Shown: positions 1-7,166 of the stretch, piece after piece | Position numbering within the stretch: position 1 is the first letter of the stretch | Layout: the number at the start of each line of letters is the position of its first letter | NCBI GenBank assembly: GCA_043755435.1 | Contig: JAYUSZ010000318.1 | Span: 1-23,701, forward strand | From: JANXSF01 sp043755435 | GTDB lineage: Bacteria > Acidobacteriota > Terriglobia > Bryobacterales > Bryobacteraceae | Direction: 5' to 3' | DNA length: 23,701 nt | Notes under the pieces: generated by a model | Seen by the model: the letters and a program-made list of their open reading frames with translations, nothing else | What the model was told of the DNA's origin: nothing | Database searches by the model: none | Program-made: the position numbers and the translations under genes

Positions 1-826
1 AGTTCCGCCCGCACCATCGCTTGAGAGGAAGCTCCGCAATGTGCCGCAGCTTTCAGAGATTTGGAGCTACATTAATCCGTTCATGCTCTATGGACGTCAT
101 ATGGGTTTCAAGGGAAATTTCGAGAAGCTACTGGCTGATCGGGATGAAAAGGCTCTTTCCTTATTCCACAACATGGAAGCTGTGAAGGAAGAAGCGGCCA
201 AGTTTATGAACGTTCGCGCTGTTTGGCAATTCTTCGAAGCAGAGCGGGATGAAAACGCCATCCATTTGTTTGAGGCAGGAGCTTCCAAGCCTGTTCATAC
301 GTTTCGTTTTGGCCGTCAACCGATGGAAGATGGTCTTTGCTTGAGCGACTATGTGCTTCCTGTTGCGGATGGAGATCGGCGTGATCAAATCTGCCTTTTC
401 GTAGTTACGGCTGGTGAAGGCGTTCGGGAACATTCAGAAAAAGCCAAGCAAGACGGGGAGTATTTCCGAGCCCACGCATTGCAGGCTTTGGCGATTGAAA
501 CAGCAGAGGGCTGCGCAGAGTGGCTGCATCGGCGGATCCGGGAAGATTGGGGATATCCCGATGCTCCGACGTTATCGATGCAGGAGCGGTTCACCTCGCG
601 CTACCACGGCAAACGATATAGCTTTGGATACCCAGCGTGCCCTAACCTTGACGATCAGCAAGGAATTTGGAAACTGCTGAGGCCTGAGGAAATCGGGGTC
701 AACTTGACGGAGGGCATGATGATGGAGCCTGAGGCGAGCGTCAGCGCGTTAGTGTTCCACCATCCGGATTGTGCTTACTTCACGGCAAGCGAAGCGACAG
801 ATGCGGCGCTAGTCAAATCGAACTAA
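1..826 (+). CDS. metH: Cobalamin-dependent methionine synthase, C-terminal activation domain (5' partial)
   Basis: The reading frame is open to the left edge, from the codon at base 2, so the gene begins outside the window; the GTG at 41 is internal. The visible ~274 residues match the AdoMet-binding reactivation domain of MetH. This domain donates a methyl group from S-adenosylmethionine to restore oxidised cob(II)alamin during methylation of homocysteine in the cytoplasm. The family signature RxxxGYPACP is present as RYSFGYPACPN, and LRPEEIGVNLTEGMMMEPEA followed by VSALVFHHP is the typical end of the protein. Other family landmarks are INPFMLYGRHMGF near the start and the stretch ETAEGCAEWLHRRIREDWG. 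The TAA stop lies inside the end of the convergent amidohydrolase gene, an 18-base overlap. It cannot be told from here whether the upstream homocysteine, folate and B12 modules are on the same polypeptide. Confidence 0.93.
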   Translation, partial: VPPAPSLERKLRNVPQLSEIWSYINPFMLYGRHMGFKGNFEKLLADRDEKALSLFHNMEAVKEEAAKFMNVRAVWQFFEAERDENAIHLFEAGASKPVHTFRFGRQPMEDGLCLSDYVLPVADGDRRDQICLFVVTAGEGVREHSEKAKQDGEYFRAHALQALAIETAEGCAEWLHRRIREDWGYPDAPTLSMQERFTSRYHGKRYSFGYPACPNLDDQQGIWKLLRPEEIGVNLTEGMMMEPEASVSALVFHHPDCAYFTASEATDAALVKSN

Positions 827-1705
827 ATTACCGCCAAAGATGCTCTGTGCGTCTTCGGTGTTGATCCCAATTTCAAATAAGGCGGCGGTTTGTTGATCGA
901 AGATCGCCCGGTGCCACCCACGCGGGAAGAAAGAAGAATCTGTTCCAAACAACAAGCGTGTGGGTCCGGCAATGTCCAGGGCCCGACGAAACACTGTGGT
1001 CAGGTTCAAGCCTTCGTATTTCATCCAGCTATTGGTGGACGATGTATCCAAATAGACATTCGGGCATAAGCTGGCCAGCATTAGTGCTTCGCGGAAATAA
1101 CCAGCTCCAAAGTGGGGCACAACAAACTTCAATTCAGGGTGGCGGAGTGCTGGACCATGCAGATCGATGGGGTTGGAAAAGCGCATATCGAAAGGGGAGG
1201 GAAGTCCCAACCGTTTGCGAACTCCAATACTTAGAACACCGCAATGGGCAAAGATGGCTGCACCGGGTTGACTGGCTGCCTTCTGGTACACCGCCTCAAA
1301 TTTCGGATCGGAAAGACTGTAGCGGTGCATTGCAGGGAACAGGCAAATAGTGCGCAATCCAGAAGCAAATGCCTGGTCGATGGTTGCTGGCGCTGTATCC
1401 GAAAGAGGGTTCAAAAGAAAGCAGCCACGGAAACGTGACGGGTGTGCTTGTACAGCTGCGGCAACAGAGTCCTCGTCGCCAGGAATGCTGGCAATTAGTG
1501 CGGCGCGCTGAATGCCGTGGCGCTTCATTTCGTTAATCCATAAAGCGGCTAGAGCTTCCGCTTCCTCAGGGGGCGGCTGCCAGGATAACTCAACCGCTAC
1601 CTCTTGTGGGTCGCGGTTGGTTAGCAGTTTCAGAAAACGATGAGAAAAGAAATGAACGTGAGCATCATAGAGATCCAATTCACCCCAAGGAGATTGGATC
1701 GGCAT
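809..1705 (-). CDS. Amidohydrolase-family (Amidohydro_2 type) metal-dependent hydrolase
   Basis: A 298-residue protein with the hallmarks of the amidohydrolase TIM-barrel superfamily, 2-pyrone-4,6-dicarboxylate hydrolase/decarboxylase-like branch. The metal-binding HxH is H16 and H18 in YDAHVHFF. Further likely metal or catalytic residues are the His of FAHCGV (about residue 150), the His of VVPHFGAGYF (about 198) and the Asp of LLFGTDSSFF (about 255). Such enzymes hydrolyse C-O or C-N bonds or decarboxylate small acids; the substrate cannot be read from sequence. It is the last gene of a leftward unit: its ATG follows the response-regulator stop by six bases, and no strong Shine-Dalgarno is visible, so it probably depends on upstream translation. 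Its final 18 bases overlap the metH end. Placement with transketolase genes hints at a carbohydrate- or acid-derived substrate, which is inference only. Confidence 0.85.
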   Translation of the reverse strand: MPIQSPWGELDLYDAHVHFFSHRFLKLLTNRDPQEVAVELSWQPPPEEAEALAALWINEMKRHGIQRAALIASIPGDEDSVAAAVQAHPSRFRGCFLLNPLSDTAPATIDQAFASGLRTICLFPAMHRYSLSDPKFEAVYQKAASQPGAAIFAHCGVLSIGVRKRLGLPSPFDMRFSNPIDLHGPALRHPELKFVVPHFGAGYFREALMLASLCPNVYLDTSSTNSWMKYEGLNLTTVFRRALDIAGPTRLLFGTDSSFFPRGWHRAIFDQQTAALFEIGINTEDAQSIFGGNLVRFD

Positions 1706-1711
1706 GATGAC

Positions 1712-2395
1712 TTAGGCTACGCTAGCGAGGCCTTCCGCTGGAGGGAAGCGTGTGACTCCTGCAGCCAGGGCAAGTTGAGTTAGACCAGCAACGTTGTTTA
1801 CGTTGAGTTTCTTCATCATTGTCTTGCGATAGCTCCGTACCGTTTGTAGACCAAGGTCCAGAAGAACAGCAATTTCCTTGCTGGTTTTTCCTTCGGCTAC
1901 TAAACGGAGCACCTGTAATTCCCGAGGAGACAATCCTTCAAGAACGCCCGGTAATTGCTTAGTTTCTAAGTCTCCACGCTGGATCCTGGTTAGCAGCCGG
2001 TCGGAAACCTGTGGGCTAAGATAAGATCCGCCCTTGGCTACTGTTCGCAAGGCTTCGAGTAGGTCGCTGTCGGAAGCGCGCTTTAGAACAAAGGCACGCG
2101 CTCCACCGCGAATGGCACCAACCACGGAGTGTTCATCGTCGAACATGGAAAGGACGATAATCTTCACGTCAGGGCAATGTCTTAAGATTTCAGTAGTTGC
2201 TTCAATGCCGTTTAGTCCTGGTAAGCCGATGTCCATCAGTACAATGTGCGGATTGGATTTCTTGCACATTTGAACGGCGTCCGTGCCATTTTCAGCCTCT
2301 CCAACAACTCGAAACTCGTCGGTAAATTTGAGGATAGCTTTGATACCATCCCTCATAATTTTGTGATCGTCTACCAAAAGAAGATCATATTGCAT
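1712..2395 (-). CDS. NarL/LuxR-type response regulator
   Basis: A 227-residue two-domain transcription factor. The receiver domain (about residues 1-120) has the acidic pair D9-D10, phosphoacceptor D55 in IVLMDIGLPG, S83 and K105 in FVLKRAS. The C-terminal LuxR helix-turn-helix (about 150-215) carries LSPRELQVLRLVAEG and KEIAVLLDLGLQTVRSYR. The frame extends upstream to a TTG at 2431 that would overlap the kinase by seven bases. I prefer the ATG at 2395 because MQYDLLLVDDHK is the normal family beginning and GGGA sits nine bases ahead. It lies directly after the histidine kinase gene, so the two are presumed cognate. Its targets are unknown. The family is usually autoregulatory or acts on nearby promoters, and the only obvious promoter region for this operon is upstream of the transketolase genes. 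Confidence 0.93.
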   Translation of the reverse strand: MQYDLLLVDDHKIMRDGIKAILKFTDEFRVVGEAENGTDAVQMCKKSNPHIVLMDIGLPGLNGIEATTEILRHCPDVKIIVLSMFDDEHSVVGAIRGGARAFVLKRASDSDLLEALRTVAKGGSYLSPQVSDRLLTRIQRGDLETKQLPGVLEGLSPRELQVLRLVAEGKTSKEIAVLLDLGLQTVRSYRKTMMKKLNVNNVAGLTQLALAAGVTRFPPAEGLASVA

Positions 2396-2424
2396 AATGT
2401 TTTTCCCGGGTCCTATATCTGGAG

Positions 2425-3078
2425 TTAGCAAGTCCTAGTACTCCAAACTTTTATTATTGTACCCTTTCCTGGGGTAGTTTGTAGCACAAAAGTTCCATCT
2501 GATTGTTCAGCGTGATTTTTCATTAATTCGATTCCTAGTCCAGATGATGGCAGGGCCGAATCGAAACCCTTCCCGTTGTCGCGAATTTCTAAAACTGGCC
2601 CCTTAGCCGTACCCTTAAGCAGCACCTCAACCTGGGTTGCATTGGAGTGCCTGGAGACGTTGTCCAGGGCCAGATCAGCGATACGATAAAAGGCATTAGC
2701 CAAAGGCAATCTTAGTTGCAAGCCAGGGTGGACATTCAGCCGAACGGTGGCTGGTATGGACTGGCGGTATCTGCCTGCTAGTCTGTCGAGGGCATATGCG
2801 ATACCCGTCCGTTCCACGATATTCGGATTCAGCTCGTAGCTAACTTCACGAACTTGAGACATGGCTTGTTCCAGCATCTCCTGAATCTCCGTTGTGCGAG
2901 GCCCCAACTCTGGGATTATTTCGATAAAATCCATTCGAAGCACGGCAAGTTGAAGGCCGACGGCACTCAAGACTTGACCAACCTGATCGTGCAAGATTCT
3001 GGCGATACGGGCCGATTCCACTTCCCTGTGGTGAATATGCGAGATCAGGTTTTGAGTGGCCGTTGGTTGTTCAACCAT
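2425..3078 (-). CDS. Soluble NarX/DegS-type sensor histidine kinase without a sensor domain
   Basis: A 217-residue HisKA_3 plus HATPase_c protein that autophosphorylates and passes phosphate to the adjacent NarL-type regulator. The dimerisation/phosphotransfer helix contains RIARILHDQVGQ, with H30 as the phosphoacceptor. The ATPase part has the N box (LALDNVSRHSNA), G1 (DNGKGFD) and G2 (GLGIELMKNHAEQ). There is no membrane segment and only about 20 residues precede the H box, so no PAS, GAF or periplasmic sensor is encoded here. Input must come from a partner, from cytoplasmic conditions, or through oligomerisation. The ATG directly abuts the transketolase C-half stop (TAAATG) and no separate Shine-Dalgarno is visible, so translation is likely coupled to metabolic gene expression. 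Confidence 0.92.
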   Translation of the reverse strand: MVEQPTATQNLISHIHHREVESARIARILHDQVGQVLSAVGLQLAVLRMDFIEIIPELGPRTTEIQEMLEQAMSQVREVSYELNPNIVERTGIAYALDRLAGRYRQSIPATVRLNVHPGLQLRLPLANAFYRIADLALDNVSRHSNATQVEVLLKGTAKGPVLEIRDNGKGFDSALPSSGLGIELMKNHAEQSDGTFVLQTTPGKGTIIKVWSTRTC

Positions 3079-4047
3079 TTACTTACTTTTGCGCCGCACT
3101 GCGCGACGGGCCGTTTCCACAACAGCGGCCGCGTTCATATGAAATTTCTCTAACACTTGTTCGGGAGTTCCCGATTCCGCGTAGAAATCACCTACTCCAT
3201 GAAATTCCATGATGCAGGGATTTGTTTCCGCAACAACCTGGGCAACACGAACGCCGAGGCCGGTTTCCACGAAATGCTCTTCTACTACAGCAATCGCGCC
3301 GGTTTCTTTGGCTGCTTTTGCAATTATGTCGCGATCGATAGGCTTGATTGTATGCATATCGATGACACGTGCGGAAATGCCTTCAGCGGCAAGTGCATCG
3401 ACAGCTTTCAGGGACTCAGCGACCATCAGTCCATGAGAAATAATAGTGACATCATTCCCATCGGTAAGTTGAATGGCCTTGCCAATTTCGAATACTTGGC
3501 CAGGATCATAAATGTGAGCGACTTTCACACGCCCGGCCCGAATAAAAACGGGTCCGTCGAAATAAGCGGCGGCCTTCACTAAGGCGAATGTGGAAACCTC
3601 GTCGCATGGACAAAGCACTGTGAAGCCGGCAAGCGAACAGGCCAAGCCGATATCCTCAACACTCATCTGCGAAGGACCATCTTCGCCAATTGAAATACCG
3701 CTATGGGTGCCAACCACTTTAAGATTCACTTTGGGATAGGCAACGTTGACACGCAATTGCTCGAAGCCTTTATTCATTACGAAGGCTGAAAAGCTGGCGA
3801 CAAATGCGATTTTTCCGCTGGCTGCCATGCCGGCACCAATGGAGACCATGTTCGATTCTGCAATTCCACAGCTGAAAAAACGACCGGGGAATTCCTGGCC
3901 AAACCAGTGAGTGTAGGTGGACTTAGAAAGGTCGGCGTCGCAACATACTACGTTCGGATTTTCTTTGCCTAATTCCAGCAATGCTTTGCCGAAGGCCTCG
4001 CGCGTGGCAGCGCCCAATTTCAACTCATACTTCCCGTTCGCCGCCAT
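3079..4047 (-). CDS. Transketolase, C-terminal subunit
   Basis: A 322-residue protein corresponding to the pyrimidine-binding and C-terminal domains of transketolase. The thiamine-diphosphate-activating glutamate is E64 in CGIAESNM. THSGISIGEDGPSQ (about residues 115-128) is the conserved substrate-loop region, and the C-terminal transketolase domain runs from about 195 to 315 (VIDMHTIKPIDRDIIAKAA). It should pair with the product of the preceding gene to transfer two-carbon units between ketose and aldose phosphates in the non-oxidative pentose phosphate pathway. Its ATG overlaps the upstream stop as TAATG, and a strong Shine-Dalgarno (AAGGAG, plus-strand 4056-4061) lies inside the N-half gene. 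Stoichiometric co-translation is therefore likely. A DXS-like or other ThDP role is less likely because the N-half partner is clearly transketolase-like. Confidence 0.93.
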   Translation of the reverse strand: MAANGKYELKLGAATREAFGKALLELGKENPNVVCCDADLSKSTYTHWFGQEFPGRFFSCGIAESNMVSIGAGMAASGKIAFVASFSAFVMNKGFEQLRVNVAYPKVNLKVVGTHSGISIGEDGPSQMSVEDIGLACSLAGFTVLCPCDEVSTFALVKAAAYFDGPVFIRAGRVKVAHIYDPGQVFEIGKAIQLTDGNDVTIISHGLMVAESLKAVDALAAEGISARVIDMHTIKPIDRDIIAKAAKETGAIAVVEEHFVETGLGVRVAQVVAETNPCIMEFHGVGDFYAESGTPEQVLEKFHMNAAAVVETARRAVRRKSK

Positions 4048-4868
4048 TAGCCGATCTCCTTCAAAGCCATTGCTAACTGTTCTTCCGTCGGCGCCATGCC
4101 GTGGAATTTCGGATTATTCTCCATGAACGAAACGCCTTTGCCCTTTACTGTATGTGCCAGCAGAATGCTTGGCTTGCCTTTGGTGCTTGCCGCATTTGCG
4201 AAGGCCGCCTGCAATTTAGGAATGTCGTGTCCGTCAACTTCAATCACGTGCCATCCAAAAGATCGCCATTTATCGGCCAGAGGTTCCAACTCCATAATGT
4301 CTTTCACCCAACCGTCTAACTGAATTCGGTTGTAGTCAAGAATGGCAACAATGTTGTCCACCTTGTGGAAGGCTCCATACATGGCGGCTTCCCAAATTTG
4401 TCCTTCTTGAATTTCACCATCGCCCAGAACTACAAAAACGCGTGTAGGGCTTTTATCGAGGCGTGCTGCTTCGGCCATGCCTAGTCCTAAACTCAAGCCA
4501 ACGCCGAGAGAACCGGTGGAAGCTTCGAGCGCTGGGATGAACCTGCGATCCGGATGTCCCTGGTAGATAGAACCAATAGTACGCAGAGTATTCAACGTCT
4601 CAACGGGCGTATAACCGCATTCGGCCATAACCGAATAGAGGACTGGTGCAGCGTGGCCTTTGGAAAGAATGAAGCGGTCGCGGTCGACCCAAGTGGTATT
4701 GGCCGGGTCGTGGCGCATCACGTCAAAATAAAGAGTTGTGAGTATTTCCACGGCGGAAAGCGATCCGCCCGGGTGGCCGCTCTTGGCCTCTGTAATCATC
4801 GTTACGATGTGGCGGCGGATCTTGCGGCAGATTTCCTGCAATTCCGTCACATTACTGGTCTTTTGCAT
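4047..4868 (-). CDS. Transketolase, N-terminal subunit
   Basis: A 273-residue ThDP-binding half of a split transketolase. H32 in SGHPGGSLS and H72 in LSKGHAAPVLY are the conserved substrate/ThDP histidines. The diphosphate/Mg motif is GDGEIQEGQ (residues 149-157) followed by the Asn in AILDYNRIQLDG. The SKGH and GDGE spacing is as in the N-terminal third of single-chain transketolases. The two-subunit form, common in archaea and several bacterial phyla, totals about 595 residues here, compared with roughly 660 for the single-chain type. It is the first gene of the leftward unit and starts with ATG at 4868. The 116-base gap to the divergent gene at 4988 must hold the operon promoter, but I could not pick convincing boxes. 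Confidence 0.94.
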   Translation of the reverse strand: MQKTSNVTELQEICRKIRRHIVTMITEAKSGHPGGSLSAVEILTTLYFDVMRHDPANTTWVDRDRFILSKGHAAPVLYSVMAECGYTPVETLNTLRTIGSIYQGHPDRRFIPALEASTGSLGVGLSLGLGMAEAARLDKSPTRVFVVLGDGEIQEGQIWEAAMYGAFHKVDNIVAILDYNRIQLDGWVKDIMELEPLADKWRSFGWHVIEVDGHDIPKLQAAFANAASTKGKPSILLAHTVKGKGVSFMENNPKFHGMAPTEEQLAMALKEIG

Positions 4869-4987
4869 GCTCTTAAGAATGTATCATTTTCAGAAGGCTC
4901 CCTGCGGCTTTAAGGCAGCTAGAGATCAAGACAGTGATGGCATCTTTCCTCGTCGTCGGTCTCCGTTAGTATGTTACCCTTCATTTG

Positions 4988-5449
4988 ATGGAGCTTTCTG
5001 ACATCTACCAAGGCCTTGGCGAAGAGGCCTTCGGGCAACTGCTGCGCTCGATTTCCCTAGGCAAACTGAAGACTTATCAACTTTTTGAGAGGATGAAGTT
5101 TCGACTACGCCTTTCGAAGTTGAGTGGGGAGACTTTGCGTAAGGCACAACCTCACTTGTGGGAGCGGCTGAAAGAGAAGGATCAGGAACTAGCCACAGAC
5201 TTAGCCCAATCCATTCTTGTATGCCACTTGGATTTGATCATAGAAGTACTGAACTTTCTAGGCATTCCACATGAAGAAGGTTTTTTTGCTAAAGAGACCG
5301 ACGTGAATTCCTATTTAACTGCGGGCTGGCAAAAACGTGCTTTCGACAATTTTAAGGACAAGCTCAACCGGGACGTACTGGCGTTCTACCTGAATCACTT
5401 GGCCTTTGAATCTACGAAAGATCCTGTTTTGTTCCAGCCGTCCGCCTGA
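4988..5449 (+). CDS. Conserved-looking helical protein of unknown function
   Basis: A 153-residue soluble protein that I do not recognise. It is strongly helix-forming and charged, with no signal peptide, membrane segment or obvious metal motif. The middle (IIEVLNFLGIPHEEGFFAK) and the terminal NRDVLAFYLNHLAFES look like structured core. An in-frame TTG at 4985 directly precedes the ATG; I chose the ATG. No Shine-Dalgarno is visible, and a -10-like TATGTT at 4970-4975 would give a leader of only about six bases, so near-leaderless expression is possible but weakly supported. It is the first gene of the rightward unit ending in pheS-pheT and is divergent from the transketolase operon. It may simply share a promoter with the tRNA synthetase genes. 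Confidence 0.75.
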   Translation: MELSDIYQGLGEEAFGQLLRSISLGKLKTYQLFERMKFRLRLSKLSGETLRKAQPHLWERLKEKDQELATDLAQSILVCHLDLIIEVLNFLGIPHEEGFFAKETDVNSYLTAGWQKRAFDNFKDKLNRDVLAFYLNHLAFESTKDPVLFQPSA

Positions 5450-5476
5450 TTTCTAAAAGCTAAGGATGTAGCCTTC

Positions 5477-6133
5477 GTGACTACTGCTCAACAACTCCAT
5501 GAAGCCATTCAAAAGGGCGATTTGGCGGCGGCTTCCGAATTGGTTTCCGCAGATGCTTCTTTGCTAGCCGGAGGCGGGGCTGCCGGGATGCCTCCACTGA
5601 TGCTTTCCATTTATATGAGGCAGGTAGCTATTACGAAAATGCTGATTGCACATGGAGCAACTTTGGATTGCTATGCTGCTGCGGCAATTGGGGACACCGC
5701 AAAACTAAGGGAAATGCTGGCGAGCGATTCTGCGAAGCTGGTGGAACATTCTTCAGATGGTTGGACACTTCTTCATTTGGCTTGCTTTTTCGGGCAAATA
5801 GAAACCGTAGAGATGCTGCTTGAAAAAGGAGCGAACGTCCATGATCAATCGGCAAATACTATGGCCAATCAACCTTTACATGCGGCAGCGGCTGGACGGC
5901 ACGGGGAAATTGTGGCGATGCTTTTGGCTGCTGGGGCTGACGTGAATGCCCGGCAGAGCGGCGGCTACGCTCCTCTTCACGCCGCAGCGGCGAACGGAGA
6001 CGAGCAGATGGTGAGGATGTTTCTTGCCCATGAAGCGGATCGGTCTGCTGGTACCGAAAAAGGCTTGATGCCCATTGACATGGCTCGCGACAAAGGTCAT
6101 ATGCACATAGTGGAATTACTGAGCCAATCATGA
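5477..6133 (+). CDS. Ankyrin-repeat protein
   Basis: A 218-residue protein made almost wholly of ankyrin repeats, with about six recognisable units. The clearest are GWTLLHLACFFGQIETVEML (about residues 94-113), QPLHAAAAGRHGEIVAMLL (about 132-150) and YAPLHAAAANGDEQMVRMFL (about 164-183). Each continues with a G/A-A-D/N-V turn such as AAGADVNARQ. Ankyrin repeats are protein-binding scaffolds with no intrinsic catalysis. There is no signal peptide, so it is probably cytoplasmic. The start is GTG at 5477, with AAGGA ten bases upstream (5462-5466). The stop overlaps the pheS start in an ATGA junction, so its translation is probably coupled to pheS. A partner in tRNA charging is possible but not shown. 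Single-gene expression noise buffering or a chance arrangement are alternatives. Confidence 0.9.
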   Translation: MTTAQQLHEAIQKGDLAAASELVSADASLLAGGGAAGMPPLMLSIYMRQVAITKMLIAHGATLDCYAAAAIGDTAKLREMLASDSAKLVEHSSDGWTLLHLACFFGQIETVEMLLEKGANVHDQSANTMANQPLHAAAAGRHGEIVAMLLAAGADVNARQSGGYAPLHAAAANGDEQMVRMFLAHEADRSAGTEKGLMPIDMARDKGHMHIVELLSQS

Positions 6134-7152
6134 TTCAAGAAAATCTCCAACAGATTGCTGGAAAGGCTCAAGAGGCGATTGCTTTGGCAGCAACAGCTGA
6201 TGCGCTTGAAGTTGTCAGGGTTGAGTATCTTGGTCGAAATGGAGCTTTGGCCGGGTTGAGCAAGGAGATGAAAAATCTCAAGCCTGAGGAAAAAGCCTCG
6301 GTGGGGAAGCTGCTCAATCAGGTGAAGAATTCGCTAGAACAGGATTTTGATGTCAGGAAAGCTGCCTTTGATAAGGTGGCGTTGGACGCGCGGCTGGAAT
6401 CGGAATGGATCGACCTGACGCTGCCTGCCGCGGGAACGCGGCCTGGAAGTATTCACCCATGTACACAAGTGCAGCAGGAAATTGAGGATCTTTTTGTCTC
6501 CTTGGGATTCACCGTTCTTGATGGCCCGGAAGTTGAGACCGAGTACAACAATTTTGATGCGCTGAACATTCCAGCTGACCATCCGGCGCGGGACATGCAA
6601 GACACTTTTTGGCTCACTGGGGGCCACTTGCTGCGAACACATACTTCGCCGGTGCAGGTTAGAGGAATGAAGAAGCTAGGGCCACCGCTGCGTATGATCG
6701 CCCCTGGCCGCGTGTTCCGCAATGAAGAAGTGGACGCCAGCCATGAGCACACCTTTTATCAGTTGGAAGGCATGATGATTGACCGCAATGTTTCCATTGC
6801 GAATTTGACCTATTTCATGAAAACGCTGCTCACTGGCATTTTCAAGCGTGAAGTTACGGTTCGGCTGCGTCCAGGATATTTTCCATTCGTCGAACCTGGT
6901 TTTGAGCTGGATATTCAATGTCTGATTTGTGGTGGTCCTGGTTGCGCGGTTTGCAAGCATTCGGGATGGGTGGAACTTTTGCCCTGCGGATTAGTGCACC
7001 CCAATGTACTTCGTAAAGCGGGAATTAATCCTGATGAATATGGTGGGTTTGCTTTCGGCTTGGGTCTCACGCGGTTGGTGATGATGCGCTATGCCATTGA
7101 CGATATTCGTTGGCTGCAAAGCGGCGATCTGCGTTTCTTAAAACAGTTTTAG
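6130..7152 (+). CDS. pheS: Phenylalanine--tRNA ligase alpha subunit
   Basis: A 340-residue catalytic subunit of the heterotetrameric PheRS, which attaches phenylalanine to tRNA-Phe. The N-terminal ~85 residues are the helical coiled-coil tRNA-binding arm. The class II core follows: motif 1 region with GSIHPCTQVQQEI and LDGPEVETEYNNFDALNIP, motif 2 in GRVFRNEEVDASHEHTFYQ, and motif 3 in FAFGLGLTRLVMM, ending with the typical DLRFLKQF. An insertion with CLICGGPGCAVC (two CxxC pairs, about residues 264-275) resembles a small zinc-binding loop found in some bacterial PheS and absent from E. coli. It begins at an ATG overlapping the ankyrin gene stop, and pheT follows after 14 bases. Confidence 0.98.
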   Translation: MIQENLQQIAGKAQEAIALAATADALEVVRVEYLGRNGALAGLSKEMKNLKPEEKASVGKLLNQVKNSLEQDFDVRKAAFDKVALDARLESEWIDLTLPAAGTRPGSIHPCTQVQQEIEDLFVSLGFTVLDGPEVETEYNNFDALNIPADHPARDMQDTFWLTGGHLLRTHTSPVQVRGMKKLGPPLRMIAPGRVFRNEEVDASHEHTFYQLEGMMIDRNVSIANLTYFMKTLLTGIFKREVTVRLRPGYFPFVEPGFELDIQCLICGGPGCAVCKHSGWVELLPCGLVHPNVLRKAGINPDEYGGFAFGLGLTRLVMMRYAIDDIRWLQSGDLRFLKQF

Positions 7153-7166
7153 GAGCCCTGAATACA

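Noticed and set aside
958..1350. 130-codon plus-strand frame opposite the amidohydrolase gene
   Set aside because: Rich in Trp, Ser and Gly with no domain; antisense to conserved barrel motifs.
2431..2441. 11-base word AGTCCTAGTAC shared with the PEP-CTERM start-site dyad (minus strand of 21985-21995)
   Set aside because: It lies in the coding end of the histidine kinase gene, has only one half of the dyad, and a single 11-base match in a window this size is not significant.
4554..4913. 119-codon plus-strand frame opposite the transketolase N-half gene
   Set aside because: Shadow of the transketolase gene; composition and lack of motifs do not support coding.
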